Below are positions 1 to 12,418 of a DNA stretch of 64,000 bases, in pieces (position 1 is the first letter of the stretch; each line of letters opens with the position of its first letter). The DNA is from Apricaphanius iberus (lineage: Eukaryota; Chordata; Actinopteri; Cyprinodontiformes; Aphaniidae): positions 2,418,001-2,482,000 of the forward strand of contig JAPXFQ010000385.1 in assembly GCA_028564705.1 (NCBI GenBank), given 5' to 3'. A model generated the notes under the pieces. It was not told the DNA's origin. It was given only the letters and a program-made list of their open reading frames with translations, and ran no database searches. Made by a program: the position numbers and the translations under genes.

Positions 1-1849
1 CAGATTTGCTTTTTTGTTGTTGAAAGTATCTTGCTGATGGTCCTAAAAAGAAACAAGCCATTAAAAACGGTAAAATATATGCTTTTAAACCCAATCCAAC
101 AGTTCAAATATCCATTCCCATAAAACGTCTTGTGTTAAATCCTGAGAAAATGTAGCAAAGCTTCTAAAACCTGATCAATAGCCTGGAAGGCTGGGAGACA
201 TGTAATCATTACAAACTCCAGTTGAAGTATGTCATAGATCTGTTGTCTGAGCAGATCTTCTCAGGGGGGGAATTAGGTTAAACTGATTTACTGCATTCCT
301 TTACCGTAGACTTTACATCTTTATGTCTCCCCACCCCTCAAATGTATCAATATAATAATGTTCTAGCACCTCTGGATGAATAGATTTTAAGTATACCAGA
401 TGCTGTCAATGTCAACCTTTTAGCTCTGTAAAGATGTTTCCAGTCTCTTGATCTGATTGTGCAAACATGACATTTTGTTATGAATTTTTTGTGCCCCAAA
501 GTTGTCTGATGGAGCTCAAAATTGATTTTGTGTACTTGTTCAGAGCTCTAAAGACTTGGAAAGTACACATGACAATGTGCAACATTCAGAACGGAGCCAT
601 TTTGGCCAAGGGAGAGGAAGGAATACCAGAGCAGCTAGACATAATACTGCTGCTGTCAGGGATCCACATACACTGACAGGCAGTTCCCAGAGGAATGTCT
701 TCTGTGAGTAACACTCAGAGGCCAGACTGCATCATTTTCTATTCTCCAGCCTTCCCTTATTACTTCTCTCTCTCCTTCTGTTGTATCTTCTCTCCTTAGT
801 TTATATCTATTTAACACTTTCATCCTCTGCTTTGCCTAATGTCTTTTAAAATATACCCAGCTTCAAATTTACTTTATATCTTGCAATGCTATTTTTGTAT
901 TTCGACTCAAACAGGAATTAGAAATATGTCTCCTGAGATAGAACTGTCAGGTCTCTGAATCCAGGGTGAAAAATAAGGGAAGAGAAAAAGCAGAGTTGAG
1001 CTGCGGGAAGCAAAGGTAAGGTCCCAGCTCAGCTATGATCAACATACATAACAGGGCCCCCATGACACCTGTCACCCTCCCTGCTATTATGCGCTGTTGA
1101 GTGGATTGCATCGTCTCAATATTTCTTACTCATTTGTGCTACTATAAGAGGCAAAACATAAAATACATCATCTTGCAAGAATTAATATATTAAAACACAT
1201 ACAGTTCTGCTGCAAGCTCCATGATGACATTACATAGAACATGATCCATTGTATAATGTTTCTTACAATTTTCTAATGTAAATGTCATCTAGACCTAGGT
1301 ATCGATTTAAATTTCAGGAAATGATTTTATTTTGATTCTCAAGAGTTAGAGTCGATTATCGCAGCCCGATCCGATTCAATTAAATCTTTTTCAATTCAAT
1401 ATAGGTATGGGTCTGTGCCGTTAAAAAATATTTTTTTAGCTGTTGCCATAATTATATGGCTGTAATTAAATGCCACACCACTGGACAGTTCACCAGGGGA
1501 AACTATATTAACCCTATCAGACAAAAGCTTCAAAATAACTTTCTAGACTTTTCTTTTCAATTTTAGCTTTAAAATGGGCACCCAATGTTAAAAATTTAAA
1601 TCAATTTTAGAAATTTCTAATCCATTTTTCTTATACTATTTGTATAAGAATCAAATACAGAAAAAGAAAAAAACTGAAAAAGGCTGGGTTAATTTCTATA
1701 TTTCTATATAGTGTGTTTAAATATATTGCTTCAAGTAAAACTAGGTAAAAAGGCCATTCAAGACTCCATCTGCCATGACGAAAGCAAAAGACGGTTACTT
1801 GACACATGACCTTAAGTCTCGCCGGCTGCCAAGACCGCAGAAACCGGCA
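1..1849. other. Non-coding stretch, no gene recognised
   Basis: AT-rich sequence. Short open frames here (for example 467-676) have no recognisable domain, start context or splice structure. Around 1300-1420 there are repeated attcaatt-type words and the phrase gcagcccgatccgattc, which resemble the AT-rich ends of hAT-type elements, but no matching second terminus was found, so no element is called. Confidence 0.6.
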
Positions 1850-2225
1850 CCACCACAACCCCTCTGCCTCCTCCCACTTCTCCTTTTCCGTTTGTCTTCA
1901 TTGAGTGACTGCACGCTTCACTGATTGCTGATGCTAAAACCCCCATAAACCCACCAAGCCTCTCCTCCTCCACCTCGTCCCCCCCACTGATGCACTGATC
2001 GTGGGCCCCTCAGTTCAGCACAATAACACGGCTGCTCGTCTGTCAACTGGGGGCGCAGGCCAGAGCGGGCCCCCACTGACTCCCATTCAGCTCCACTGAA
2101 TGACATTATTGAAATCCGAATCCCGGCTGTGTGCGTGTGTGGAGGCAATAGGCTCACACCTGTCCTCTTAGTATGTCTGCCTATGAGGACAAGATAGGGG
2201 AGGGGGAGTGCCTGCGGAATGCATC
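1850..2225. other. GC-richer non-coding block, possible regulatory DNA
   Basis: This block is clearly richer in G and C than its surroundings, with C-rich runs near 1960-1990 and a purine-rich run near 2195-2210. It also holds a CACCTGT E-box-like word at about 2157. The open frame on the minus strand (1918-2157) is low in complexity and has no recognisable domain, so I do not call a gene. It does not look like the transposons nearby and could be a conserved regulatory element; that is inference only. Confidence 0.25.
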
Positions 2226-3593
2226 AATGCACTTTCCCAGCTGTTGCACTTAAGCTGTGTTTTGTGGCAATTGTGGTGCTCCTAATAGTTCCATATAGTT
2301 ATTGTAAGAAATCCCATTGTTATGGGTGGTTTTGGTTCAAATTTAAATTACCTCAAGAGGTAACTCTGACAAATATTGCAAGAGTTTGCAGGGCTTATGT
2401 TGTTTACTTAAGACAAACTACAAAATTGTGACGAAAATCTGCAAACAAGCATGTCAAAACAACCCCATGGGTGTTTAATTTAATCAAATCTGAGCTTGTC
2501 GCTTTTATTTGAAAAATCTTGATTTTTATTGTGTCCTTAACTTAAAAGCCAGGGCTCTGGTAGTCTTTACACATGTTCACATAAAACACAATAGGACAAC
2601 TATATCTACTCAGGTGCTAATATGAAATACTACAGAGACTGTTTCTGGATTCAAGTTTCATAATAAAAAATACCTATACTCTAACACAAAATGGTTTATA
2701 CAACCATGATATAATTAGAAACAATGTCGCACCAGAATTCACAAGTTACATATGCAAGGGTTCTAAAAGAGAAAATGTTTATTTATATTTATCCTTTAAG
2801 CAATGCTACTTTATTTTACTGACACCTTAATCAAATTAGATTTTTAAAAGAAGTAAACTGGGCAAAAATAAAACATAGGCCATCTAATGTTTTTGAATAC
2901 ATTTATCATAGTAAAATCTAATAACAAAAGTAAAAACTAAAAATGACATGGAAAACTTATACAGAACACTAAACAAAGAAAAACTTTAGAGGAGTGACTG
3001 ATAATTCACCTTGGTTTCAGATTACAGTGAGTACCTTCATGTAATTTACTTGTTTTTCTATACAAAGGTACCAAATAGTGATTCTGGTTTATGAGATTGA
3101 AAGTTGCATCGCATATTCTTTTTTTTTTTGTTGTTGGTTGTTTTCAGTTTGAGAGTAGCTCCGTCAGCAATGTCAGATGGAAACTAATTAACCATAGAAC
3201 ACTTTTTTGCTTCACAATGTATACGTGTTAGACAGAATACACACAGAAAAACAGGAAGCAGCATACACTTTAACATGAAAGTGAAATTGAGAAGAAAAAA
3301 AAAGCAGAATTGTTGAAAAAACCTAAAACTTGGCTAAATCTGTTTTACTTTCATTCCTGAGACAAGATGAAAGTAGGGCTGTGTTGAAGTCAGTGCTCTA
3401 GATGTTTTAGGCATCTGGGTCACAGGAAGTGTTCGGTTGGTCTCTCCAGCTTAGGAAAGTTTATTTTTGTGGTTTTCTATCAGCTGCTGCAGATACAATA
3501 GATGTACTCAACATGTTTATGAGTTTACTGATTTATTTATGACTTTAAATGTTGTATTTCATTAAGTAAGATATATTTGACCCACCATCTAAT
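2226..3593. other. Non-coding stretch, no feature recognised
   Basis: AT-rich sequence with short homopolymers (T run near 3119-3129). No open frame, repeat end or RNA gene could be supported. Confidence 0.6.
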
Positions 3594-4510
3594 ATTACAA
3601 CCCAAAATCATAAAAGGTTGGGACGGTGTGTTAAATTAAAATCAAACTGGAAACAACGTTTTGTGAAATTATCTTTAACCTGTAATACTTTGAAAACAAT
3701 ACAATAGCACATTATTTAATGTGGCTCTGTGAATTTGATTGTTTTTTTATTTTGTTTTTGGTGTTTTTTTTTAAATAAACATACATTCAAATTTTGGTTC
3801 TTGCACCAAATTTAAAAAAAGTTCGAACAATAAAGCATTTACCACTTTTTAATGTTGCCAATCCTTTTCAAAACACTTATAATATTTGGGGACTCAAGAC
3901 ACCAAGTGTTTCTGGTGCAATTTTGTCCAATTCTTCCTGCAAACAAGTCTTAGGGTGGGCAACTGTACCGGTTCTTCATTGTCACGTTTTACGCTTCAAA
4001 ATGTGCCAAACATTCTCTATTGGAGACAGGTTTGCACTGCAGACAGGCCATTCAAGTACCCATACCCTCCTACTCCGCAGCCAGGTACTTTGTAACATGT
4101 GAAAAATGTGGTTTTACATTTTCTTGTTGAAATTTGCACGGTTGCCCCTGGAAAAGATATCTCCTGTAAGGCAGCATATTTTGCTCCAAAATCTCATTAC
4201 AAATGTCATTTTCAGTGTTAATTGTACCATTACAGAGGCGCAAGTTAACGTTGCCAAGGGCACTGACATAACCCCATACCATGACAGACGCTGGTTTTTG
4301 AATTTGGTTTTGGTAAAAAGTCTAGATGAATCTTTTCGTTTTTGGTCCGGAACACACAACAATCATTTTTCACACAAAATACCTGAAATACTGATTCATC
4401 TGACCACAGTACACGCTTCCACTGTGTGATGATCCATCTCAGATGCCTCAGAGCCCAGAAAAGTCGACAGCACTTCTGTACACTTTAACATAGGGCTTCC
4501 TTTCCTTTCC
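3594..4510 (-). mobile_element. Degenerate Tc1-like transposon, minus strand
   Basis: The left edge (3597-3640: acaaccc..., then ggttgggacg) matches the terminal repeat of a common teleost Tc1 family that reads acaacccc...gttgggacgttgtg. The rest, read on the minus strand, is a decayed Tc1 transposase. The best stretch is in 4070-4282: MVWGYVSALGNVNL, then LFQGQPCKFQQENVKPH, which corresponds to the DDE-domain block around the second catalytic Asp (family form QQDNAKPH). Here that Asp is Glu. Other blocks lie in other frames (4114-4362), so the gene is frameshifted. The upstream part and the second terminal repeat are missing beyond about 4510. Tc1 transposases cut and paste DNA at TA sites; this copy must be inactive. 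Confidence 0.75.
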
Positions 4511-4845
4511 AGTCTGATCAACTCAATCAAATCAGTGGTGTAGGGGGAATGCATGAGTGAGGATTTATGTGACAGTGTTGTGATGTGCAATCAAAATAAT
4601 CTACAAGTAAAAGGAAGCAGCATACTTGTAGAGGAAAGTAGAGGCAAGTTATTAGTTGGCAGTCAGACTCAAGGCCTTACCAAGTTTTAAGGTGTATCTA
4701 AATCAGTAATTTAATTTGATTTATACTGAATCATTATCGTGCCCGAAGGGCACTCGTGAAGAAATCTCTTTTATTAGGTAGACCTGGCCAAGAGACACCC
4801 CGGTGTACTGTAATCAGTTTTGAAAGTAAAGGTAAATCCCCAACT
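4511..4845. other. Non-coding stretch, no feature recognised
   Basis: AT-rich DNA between the Tc1 relic and an LTR-like fragment. No supported feature. Confidence 0.5.
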
Positions 4846-5145
4846 TGTCAGGTTCAGGGGGTCGGACTCAAGTGCAGAGACGGGTTTGGAGAAGTTGTTT
4901 CGCATTTTATTAAATTTCCAAATATAATCCTGGGTGCACAGCACGAAGAACAACACGAGGGGAGGTATGACGAAGGATCCAGCAAAGACAGGCAGACACA
5001 GGGAGGTATATATACTGGGGGAGAATAATCAGGGAAAAGAGAACACCTGGGAGCTGGAGGGAAGACAACTAGGACAACACATACACACGGGGAAGAGACA
5101 AACAAGGAGGAATAAATGACAAAGACAGAGGCGGACCATAACACA
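4846..5145. mobile_element. LTR-retrotransposon-like non-coding fragment
   Basis: Begins with tgtcaggttcagggggtcgg and continues with a purine-rich, stop-poor but non-coding leader (4950-5140) containing acacaggg, agacaggcagacac and ggcggaccataac. This layout resembles the terminal or leader sequence of a repeated teleost LTR-type element. No second copy, primer-binding site or gag/pol frame is present in the window, so the class is uncertain. The short open frames over this block (4756-5028, 4854-5144) are not believed to be genes. Confidence 0.35.
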
Positions 5146-5608
5146 ACCTAAACACAAGAGTCGCACATGCTTGTTTACATTTTCACCTATTTACATATCA
5201 AATACTGTATTAATTAACTTTAATTATATTTCTTGATACTATAATACAGTGCACGGATCCGTGGTCTCCTCTGGCAGCCGTCTCCTCATCATCCCCAAAG
5301 TCAGGACTCATGGTGAGGCGTCTTTCCATTATTATGGCCCTCACCTCTGGAACAGGCTATCAGAGGGCCTCAGGGCCGCTGAAAATGTTCATGTTTTTAA
5401 GAGCAGGCTCAAGACTTACCCTTTTAGCATAGCTTTTAACTGATTATTATTTAATAATATCTGTTTTATTGCCCTGCATGTTTTATTTGATTGAATTTTT
5501 AGTTTAGCTTTTAGCTGGCTATTGTCTATTAATTATCATTTATCTACTTCGCACTTTTATTTGATCATATCTTATCACTGTTTTGCACTTGATCATTTAA
5601 AACACTAT

Positions 5609-6652
5609 GGGCCTGATTTATCCACAGTTTGCGCATGTTTAAACCTGCCCAAACCGCACAGCATCGCAAAAGCAGGCTCTGGCTGATCTATCAACATGGC
5701 ACAAAGTGCATTGCGCCCGTTAAACCCACAGCAAGACACATGCAATCCCTTTAGCGCTTTTGCCATTGATGAATATGTAATCTGGGCGTTTCTGTAAGAA
5801 GACGCAAAATATTGGGAGGAGAATAGCCAAAGAAGTAGGCGTTCCAGGCGCAGTGTCATTTACTAACCATAAAAATGTCTGCACTGGCTATTTTAGCATC
5901 TATTTTTAGCCCTTCTGAAAAAGCATGTCTTAATTTTGAGCTACCACATTCAACATGAGCTTTTTATTAACAAACTAAAAATTTCATTCACACACAATAT
6001 AAACTAAGAGTAATTAACATTCTAATGGCCATAAACCTGATAGTTGTGTAAATATTTACCTATTTCCCCCCCAAAGACGCATCATAACTCAATGAGCTCT
6101 CATCATGTCTCCACCTGGTGAAGATGCGCTGATCACATGATCCTAGTGGATCTTCATTAGTTTTTCACATAATGGGTAGCCTTCTTGGAGTCCAATTAAT
6201 AAAATGTAGTAATCATATACAATACCACAATGATAATTGGCATTATGGCCATATAATGACATATTAAAAACAAAATTCAGACATGCTGCTTTTTTAATCA
6301 GTCTAACTCTGCAACACGATGTGTGCATGCAGCAGGGAGCAGCGAACGCACATCGCATGAATTACATTTATTACTGACAAATGAAAAACAGAATTCACAG
6401 CATTTTAGCCTAATGTTTGTGCCAAAAATGCAACATGGATCCATGCGCATTATTCCTCCTCTGTCTAGCCGTGGTGCAGCTCGCATTAGCAGCCACAAAC
6501 TCCTTGTTTGAATACTGCTGCTTGTGTCTGTTAAGAATTGCCAATGCAATATTAGTAAATCAAATTACAGTAAGGATAACCCTCTTGCGCAAATTTTTTT
6601 GCACCACATGCAATTTTGTGGTCATTATCAGGAATCTTGATAAATCAGCCCC
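5609..6652. mobile_element. Non-autonomous DNA transposon (gggcctgatttat family), copy 1
   Basis: Bounded by imperfect terminal inverted repeats, gggcctgatttat on the left and ataaatcagcccc on the right (12 of 13 match), with a tat triplet on each outer side (5606-5608, 6653-6655). Its position inside an L2 3' UTR shows it inserted after the LINE. A second copy in the same orientation lies at 55872-56832; shared internal words include tatttttagc, aggcgca/gacgcatcat, ctccacctggtgaaga and caattttg[t/c]ggtcatta. No transposase is encoded. The 3-bp duplication would fit a PIF/Harbinger-like mobiliser, but the class is inferred. Confidence 0.75.
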
Positions 6653-6719
6653 TATGAGTCTTAATATTTGTATCTATATTTTACAACTTAATCTCATTAT
6701 CTACTGTTTATTTTAACTT

Positions 6720-8030
6720 TTTCAATTCAGTTAATTTATATAGCGCCATTTCACAACAGATGTCATCTCAAGGCACTTTACAAGAAGAGTTATTACAAAA
6801 CAATGTTTAATTTAGGAATTAGAGAACCACAGAAGATTGCGTCGTGACTTCTCAGCAATCCCTCGAACTGAGCAAGCATGAAGCGACAGTGGAGAGGAAA
6901 AACTCCCTTTTAAGGGGAAGAAACCTCCAGCAGAACCAGGCTCAGCAAAAGCGGTCATCTGCCGAGACCATCTGGGGTTTGGAGAAGGCAGCAGAGACAC
7001 AGAAAGAGCAACAGAACTGATGCAGAAGCAGGTAGCAGGACGTGGAGAACGTTCCTCCACTAGAATGCCATCTTAGTCAGGGTCGTCAAGGAGGGCGGGT
7101 CAGGAGCACCTACTGTTGGAAGAGACTAGGAGAAAACAGGTTAGCGCTTGAACTGACAGCACATCATGCAGTTGGGGAGAAGTAGGAGAGAAAGTAGGAA
7201 CTGACTCTAATAATGTCCTCCAACAGCCTAGCCTAAAGCAGCATAGCTACTAACATTAACCTGTCTGCTAGCTACTGGCTTACATGAATCTATCTCTACC
7301 TAGCTACTCTACCTCTTCCTATCTCTTCCTAGCTTTTGACACTCTACCTGACTACTAACATTAACCTGTCTCTTCCTAGCTACCTGTCTAACCTGTATCT
7401 AACTGTAAGCTTTGTCAAAGAGGAAGGTTTTAAGCCTAGTTTTAAAGATAGACAAGTTGTCTGCTTCACAAACCAACCCTGGGAGCTGGTTCCATAGGAG
7501 GGGAGCATGATAACTGAAAGATCTGCCACCCATTCTACTTTTAGAAATCCTAGGGACTACCAGTAGATCTGCAGTCTGAGAGCGAAGGGCTCTGTTAGGA
7601 ACATATAGAACAATCAGGTCTCTTATGTATGATGGAGCTAGATTATTAAGGGCTTTATATGTCAGAAGGAGGATCTTGAATTCTATTCTAGATTTTACTG
7701 GCAGCCAATGAAGAGAAGCTAAAACAGGGGAAATGTGATCTCTTCTTCTTTTATTCATTAGAACCCTTGCAGCAGCATTTTGGACTAACTGAAGACTTTT
7801 AATTGTATTCTGTGGACTACCTGATAATAAAGAGTTACAGTAATCCAGCCCAGACTAGTTTTTCAGCATCATTCCTGGACAGGATGGTTCTAATTTTTGC
7901 AATATTCCTAAGGTAAAAAAAGGAAATCCTAGAGACTTCTTTAATGTGAGATCTAAATGACATATCTTGGTCAAAAATAACACAGAGGTTATTTGCTTTA
8001 TTACTGGAGGCTAATTGGAGAAATAATTAA
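6720..8030 (-). mobile_element. Second LINE (L2-like), minus strand, 5' truncated
   Basis: Flanked by a perfect 11-bp target-site duplication tattttaactt (6709-6719 and 8031-8041), which shows it inserted into the L2 3' UTR. Its 3' end is on the left: atatagcgccatttcacaa and caaggcactttacaa (6740-6782), then the widespread teleost phrase gaggaaaaactccctttta (about 6894-6913). The protein end of its reverse-transcriptase ORF is at 7399-7758. It is truncated near 8030, so the endonuclease and most of the reverse transcriptase are absent. Confidence 0.85.
7399..7758 (-). pseudogene. C-terminal fragment of LINE reverse-transcriptase protein
   Basis: 119-residue open frame that is the last part of a non-LTR retrotransposon ORF2. 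It contains HISPVLASLHWLPVKSRIE, LLTYKALNNLAPSYI, LLVVPRISKSRMGGRSF, LLWNQLP and FKTRLKTFLF, which align in order with the blocks at the C terminus of the L2 protein at 57599-58720 (LESLHWLP, LWNRLP, FKSRLKTHLF). The catalytic domain with the YADD box lies upstream and is missing, so the fragment cannot work. Its intact frame suggests that this insertion is fairly young. A related fragment is at 36115-36232 on the + strand. Confidence 0.8.
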
Positions 8031-8395
8031 TATTTTAACTTATTTTAATCTCTGCCTCACGAGCAGTGGTCGGCTGTGGCTGTCTGGGTGCACTCCTTGG
8101 GTGGAGGTGGGGGTCTTAGCCGGGCGCCCTGGGTCAGTGCCTTGGGTGCTGCTGTTGATTTGCAGCTGCTGATGCAGATGGCCCCCGTGATGGTGTTTCC
8201 TGGCCCATCTGCACTCTTATGCTTTTGTTACAGTTGCTTTTAATTATGTGTATGCATGGGAGATGGCGGGGGTGTTGTTATAGTTGTGGTGGTTTTTCTA
8301 TTTGGGGTCATGTTAATCTGTAAAGCACTTTGAGAAGCTTTGTAGTTTTAACAGTGCTTTATAAATAAAGTTTGATTTTAATTGATTGATATTCC

Positions 8396-8910
8396 CTGGG
8401 AATGTTAGAAGGAGATTTTAAATAATATAGTTAACTTATTTGTCCATATCATTCTAGACTTGAATTTTTTTTAGACTAACAGAAAAATAATTTGAGTTTG
8501 AACCTTTCCTTTGGCCTTGTGTTTATCATTTGTCTTCTCATCTGTAAACATTTGGTTGTAAAAATGAAGATTTCGTCTGTGGCAATAAATTTAAGGGATT
8601 GTTTTGACTGTCTGTCACAAGGTTTTTGGAAGTTATCTAGCTTGTGTAAAGGTACTGTAAATGAACCACAGAGTGATTGTAGGCCAACACCTTATCAGAT
8701 AGTTGGCCAGTTTTTAGCAGAGTTGAGCTATTTAAAACCTATCAAAAATTGTCATATCCTTGAGATACAATACAATGTAAATAGATATAAGTCATGTACT
8801 GTTTCACAATAGATTAGTCTTCTCAGCTGAACAGCTTCTGCTTAACTATTGAAAAGCTTTGTTGGCAGAAGCTTTCGGCAGCATCAGTCTTCCTTGCCAG
8901 GTGATTCTTA
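8396..8910. other. Non-coding stretch, no feature recognised
   Basis: The 8492-8812 open frame has no recognisable domain and no splice or start context that supports a gene. Left uncalled. Confidence 0.5.
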
Positions 8911-9560
8911 AGCGTAGTTTATATTTCTCCGTCAGTGGATGTGTGGAGACATGCAGTGCCTTTATCCATCAATGCAAGGGCTCTCTGTTAGTCACGCAAG
9001 AACGGACATAGCCCAGTTTTTTAACTATCCGTTGAACACTAAGAAGAGCACACGTCTGTGACTGATCAGTTCAACATCGGCCTAAGATTAATTCACCAGA
9101 ACACTGCTCTATAGTAGATGTAATTAGCCTTAAATGCAGCTTTTGAGCACTAGATGCTTTATATTTAAAAGACAGTTTATCTAATATGGTCTTTTGTTAA
9201 TTACGAACACCAGGAGATCTAGAAAACAACAAAACAGACAACTGTGTTTGTTTGCATGTGTTTTTAGAGTATTCAATGAGTTGTACTACTACTAAAAAGT
9301 TTTTCAGCTCAATCAAACCTCACTCTCTGTCAGCCATCGCTACTTTACTGGATGAGGGTTTACAAGCTGAAGTAAATAAACTTCTCGACCAGAGACATCA
9401 CTGTGAAGGTAGGCAGACCCACCAGAAAAGGTCTACACCCCCAACTGTCCTGGTGGGAAATTGCTTAGCAACAACAGAGAAGCATAAAAGGAAAACATCT
9501 CTGTCAATACTGGTGATTGTGGGTGCAAACTTGCTAACTGAGAAGTATAAACCATGTCCC
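8911..9560 (-). mobile_element. PIF/Harbinger-like MITE, inverted copy of the one at 17322
   Basis: Starts after tta (8908-8910) with agcgtagtttatatttctcc and ends near 9541-9551 with gagaagtataaacc, an imperfect inverted repeat. Along its length it is the reverse complement of the element at 17322-17954: tctaatatggtcttttg and gcatgtgtttttagagta here correspond to the same words on the other strand there. The right end is decayed (ccatgtccc in place of tagggt). It has no intact transposase; short frames at 9252-9569 are not believed to be genes. Confidence 0.75.
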
Positions 9561-12415
9561 CTGAGATAATATCCATACAACTACCACAATAGGAAAGGGA
9601 GAGAAAGATACCATCTTTATTATATTGCTCAAATATCAACTTCCCACCCACTTAAAATATCTCTGTGTCTGTGGATTTCTTGGGCCTCATTGACAACCCT
9701 TTGCTCATATTCGTGCTGTTTTTAGCATTTGGCTTAGTGATATCCAACATTGTTTTACAGCCTCCTAGATCGGGACAATTTAAAGGTTTATGAACTGTCT
9801 TAGAAGCCAGGAAGAAAAAAAGATCTACATATAGAAAGACTAAATTGATTTCTCAACAGGAAACTATTGCAGTTTTTATAACCTAGTTGTCCATTAAACT
9901 TACTCTATCCTCACTGAGAAAACAGCATACCTCTCCATATTACATTTCTTAAAAACAAGCTTGAATATTTTTTTCTTCTGCTCGTAATCTCACCTAACAT
10001 TGTTGTTGCATACAGACAACATGGTCACAAAAATCTGAGCAACACACCCTCTGAGACTCCAAGTGGCCTCTAGTAGGTAGGTACAAATGAAGAACTTTAA
10101 GTCACATAAGCTTTGCGTTCAAGTGGACTGTAAAGCATGCTGGTATGAATTAGACTTTCTCGTGGACTGATGAGCTAGGACATCAAATTAAGCATAATAA
10201 GGCAAAAGTTACCTACTGAATACAGTTAATATCCACTAATATAGCACAAAGTTTCATTGATATTGTAAACACATTAAGTTTGAGTCGCTTTCCGATTTTT
10301 ACCTAAAAAAAAAAAAAAAAAAAGACTGTTGTTGAAAGTATCTTAACTGAATTAGAAATATATGGGTTTGGTTGCAACATCTATTAAATTTCAAACAATT
10401 CCAGAAACTCAGCTAATCCAAAAGTTTTATCAATAGAAAAATGTTGTTTAAAAGTGTTGACTAATTGAAGAGGGGTTTATAAAAAGCTTTTCTCTGATGA
10501 TTTCTCTATTAAATGGTGTGATGCAGAACAGCAAGAAATTCCTCCCTTTTAGATCTTTACTCTCCCACTCTTTCTCTTTCACATTACATGCACCAACATG
10601 TCCAGACAGAACAGAAGGGAAACCCCCGCACATGGCGCAAAAGCTCTCTGCATCCTGAATCACAGGACTGTTCTGTAACAATAAGAAACAAAAAACGGGC
10701 TCTGATAAGAAGGAATGCTTGGTTATATGGTATGCAGCTCGTTCTGAGCTGATGAAGGTGAGGATCGACCCAAATTAATAGACATATCTGGGAGAGAACT
10801 GAGAGTGGGTCAAGTAGACAGGGAGATGGGCAGACAGAGACTGAAGCAAACAGAAACATTTATAAATAAGGATGCTCTTGGATGAATGCAAGATTAAACA
10901 AAAGCTCCTGCCTGGTTGTAAGCACGTTCGTTTTTGGACAAATTTTCTTGCGTTCAAGTTCTCTTTTCCTGAGGATGTTTGACCTTTGACCAGCTCACTG
11001 CCATTCCCCAACCCCCATCAATTTACACACAACCATTCCCCCCTTCACACCTCCCCACATCCTGAACAGCTGTCAGCTTAGACCTGACCAAAGAACAAGT
11101 CCCATCTGTCTCAGTCCTTCAAAGTTTTTTTTTTTTTTGTGTGGGGGGGGGGGTTTATATGTGTGTGTGTATGTGTCTGTGTGTGTGTATTAGAGGGGTT
11201 GAAAAGCTTTTTTTGACTTGGTTAATCCCTGCTGTTGTCCTCTCTTTCTGTCTACATCACACTTCCACGTCTACTTCCATGCCAGGTCTACTTGGAGTGT
11301 ATTTGCGCCATCACTTGTATGAATGTGAGTGCCCCGATTTTTGTCAATTTAGGCGCATTGTGTACATCAGCTGGTGTCCCGTCATAACAATGCAGACCTG
11401 AAATTGAGCCGAGAAACATAGTCTCTCCAGCTTTTCTTGGGTCTTCCTCCCGTCTGTCTGATTCCATTAGGTCAAATGTGATGGACTTGCACACACTGAA
11501 AGCCTTGAAAATAATGTCCTCACTTAAAGCTGAAAAAAGCTTGAGGCTATTCATGTCTACAAATCATTCAAGTCCCAAATTCCCTTTTTTATAGTTTATC
11601 CTCATAGTTTCTTTTAAAGGAGAAAGTTACTCTGGAAATCCCCTTGTCGTTCAAGCTATCTAGCAATAAAAATACCCCAACATTCCTTGAATTACTTTAC
11701 CTTCTGCAATAAAAAAAAAATACTATCGCTGATTTGTTTGACTCAGATTGTATCCAAGTAACCTGAATAGTGTGTCTTTGGGCCACCAAATAAATTGAAG
11801 CTCTCAGATAGGTCTAGGTTAAGAGTGAAAGAGGGATTTAGAACAATGCATCAGTGTTACATAAAGAGATTCAAGCTGAAAACAAATGCGTTCTCTGTGA
11901 GATTACTGAGGAACATAAGCAAACACATAATCTCTTATGTTCAGCACCATTCAAATACATTCTTGGAAATAAAGACACAGTAGGTCAAATGGTGCAGTAC
12001 AGCAGGTCAGCCCAGGGTAAAGCTTAATTTTCTCATTTAAAATTTGTGCAGAGACATAGAAGTCATTATCATATTTAACTTTCAAACTTTAATCTTCCTT
12101 AAAAAACTGAGGTGGTGTTTCAGATCACTTATAATCTCCCTTTGGGTAAAAAAAAAAAACAGACAGCATATCAGACTCCATCGATCCGTTATCTTCTGGT
12201 TAATCCATGGTCAGATTTGCTCTCCCCAGTGTTTTGGGCCTGCTCCTCGGAGGGTATCGGTCTTCCCAGCCAAGTGAAGAAACATAGGCCCTCCAGCATG
12301 TCCTGGTCTTTCTCTAGGTCTCATCCCACCCTGGTGAGGTGTTCAGGGAGGCGCCCAGGGGGCATCCTAACCAGATTCCCGAGCCTCAAATGGTTGTTCT
12401 TGATTGTGAGAAGTC
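9561..12415. other. Non-coding stretch with simple repeats
   Basis: Contains an A run at 10304-10323, T and G runs with a gt-rich tract at 11128-11190, and otherwise unremarkable AT-rich DNA. Open frames on both strands (10448-11011, 11141-11554) are short, overlap each other and show no domain. No gene or transposon end was recognised. Confidence 0.5.
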
Positions 12416-12418
12416 TAA

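Larger units (their letters stand above)
5255..8395 (+). mobile_element. L2-type LINE 3' end, split by two later insertions
   Basis: Three pieces of one L2-type LINE lie in order on the + strand: 5255-5605 (end of the reverse-transcriptase protein plus 3' UTR), 6656-6719, and 8042-8395 (rest of the 3' UTR). The protein piece (5270-5443) reads SSGSRLLIIPKVRTHGEAS, HLWNRL, then FKSRLKTYPFS before its stop, like the C terminus of the longer LINE at 57599-58720. The third piece shares with that copy the phrases gtggtcggctgtggctg, gctgctgttgat and the tail taaagcactttgag...gctttataaataaagttt. The gaps hold a MITE (5609-6652) and a minus-strand LINE (6720-8030). The copy is truncated at its 5' end. 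Confidence 0.85.
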
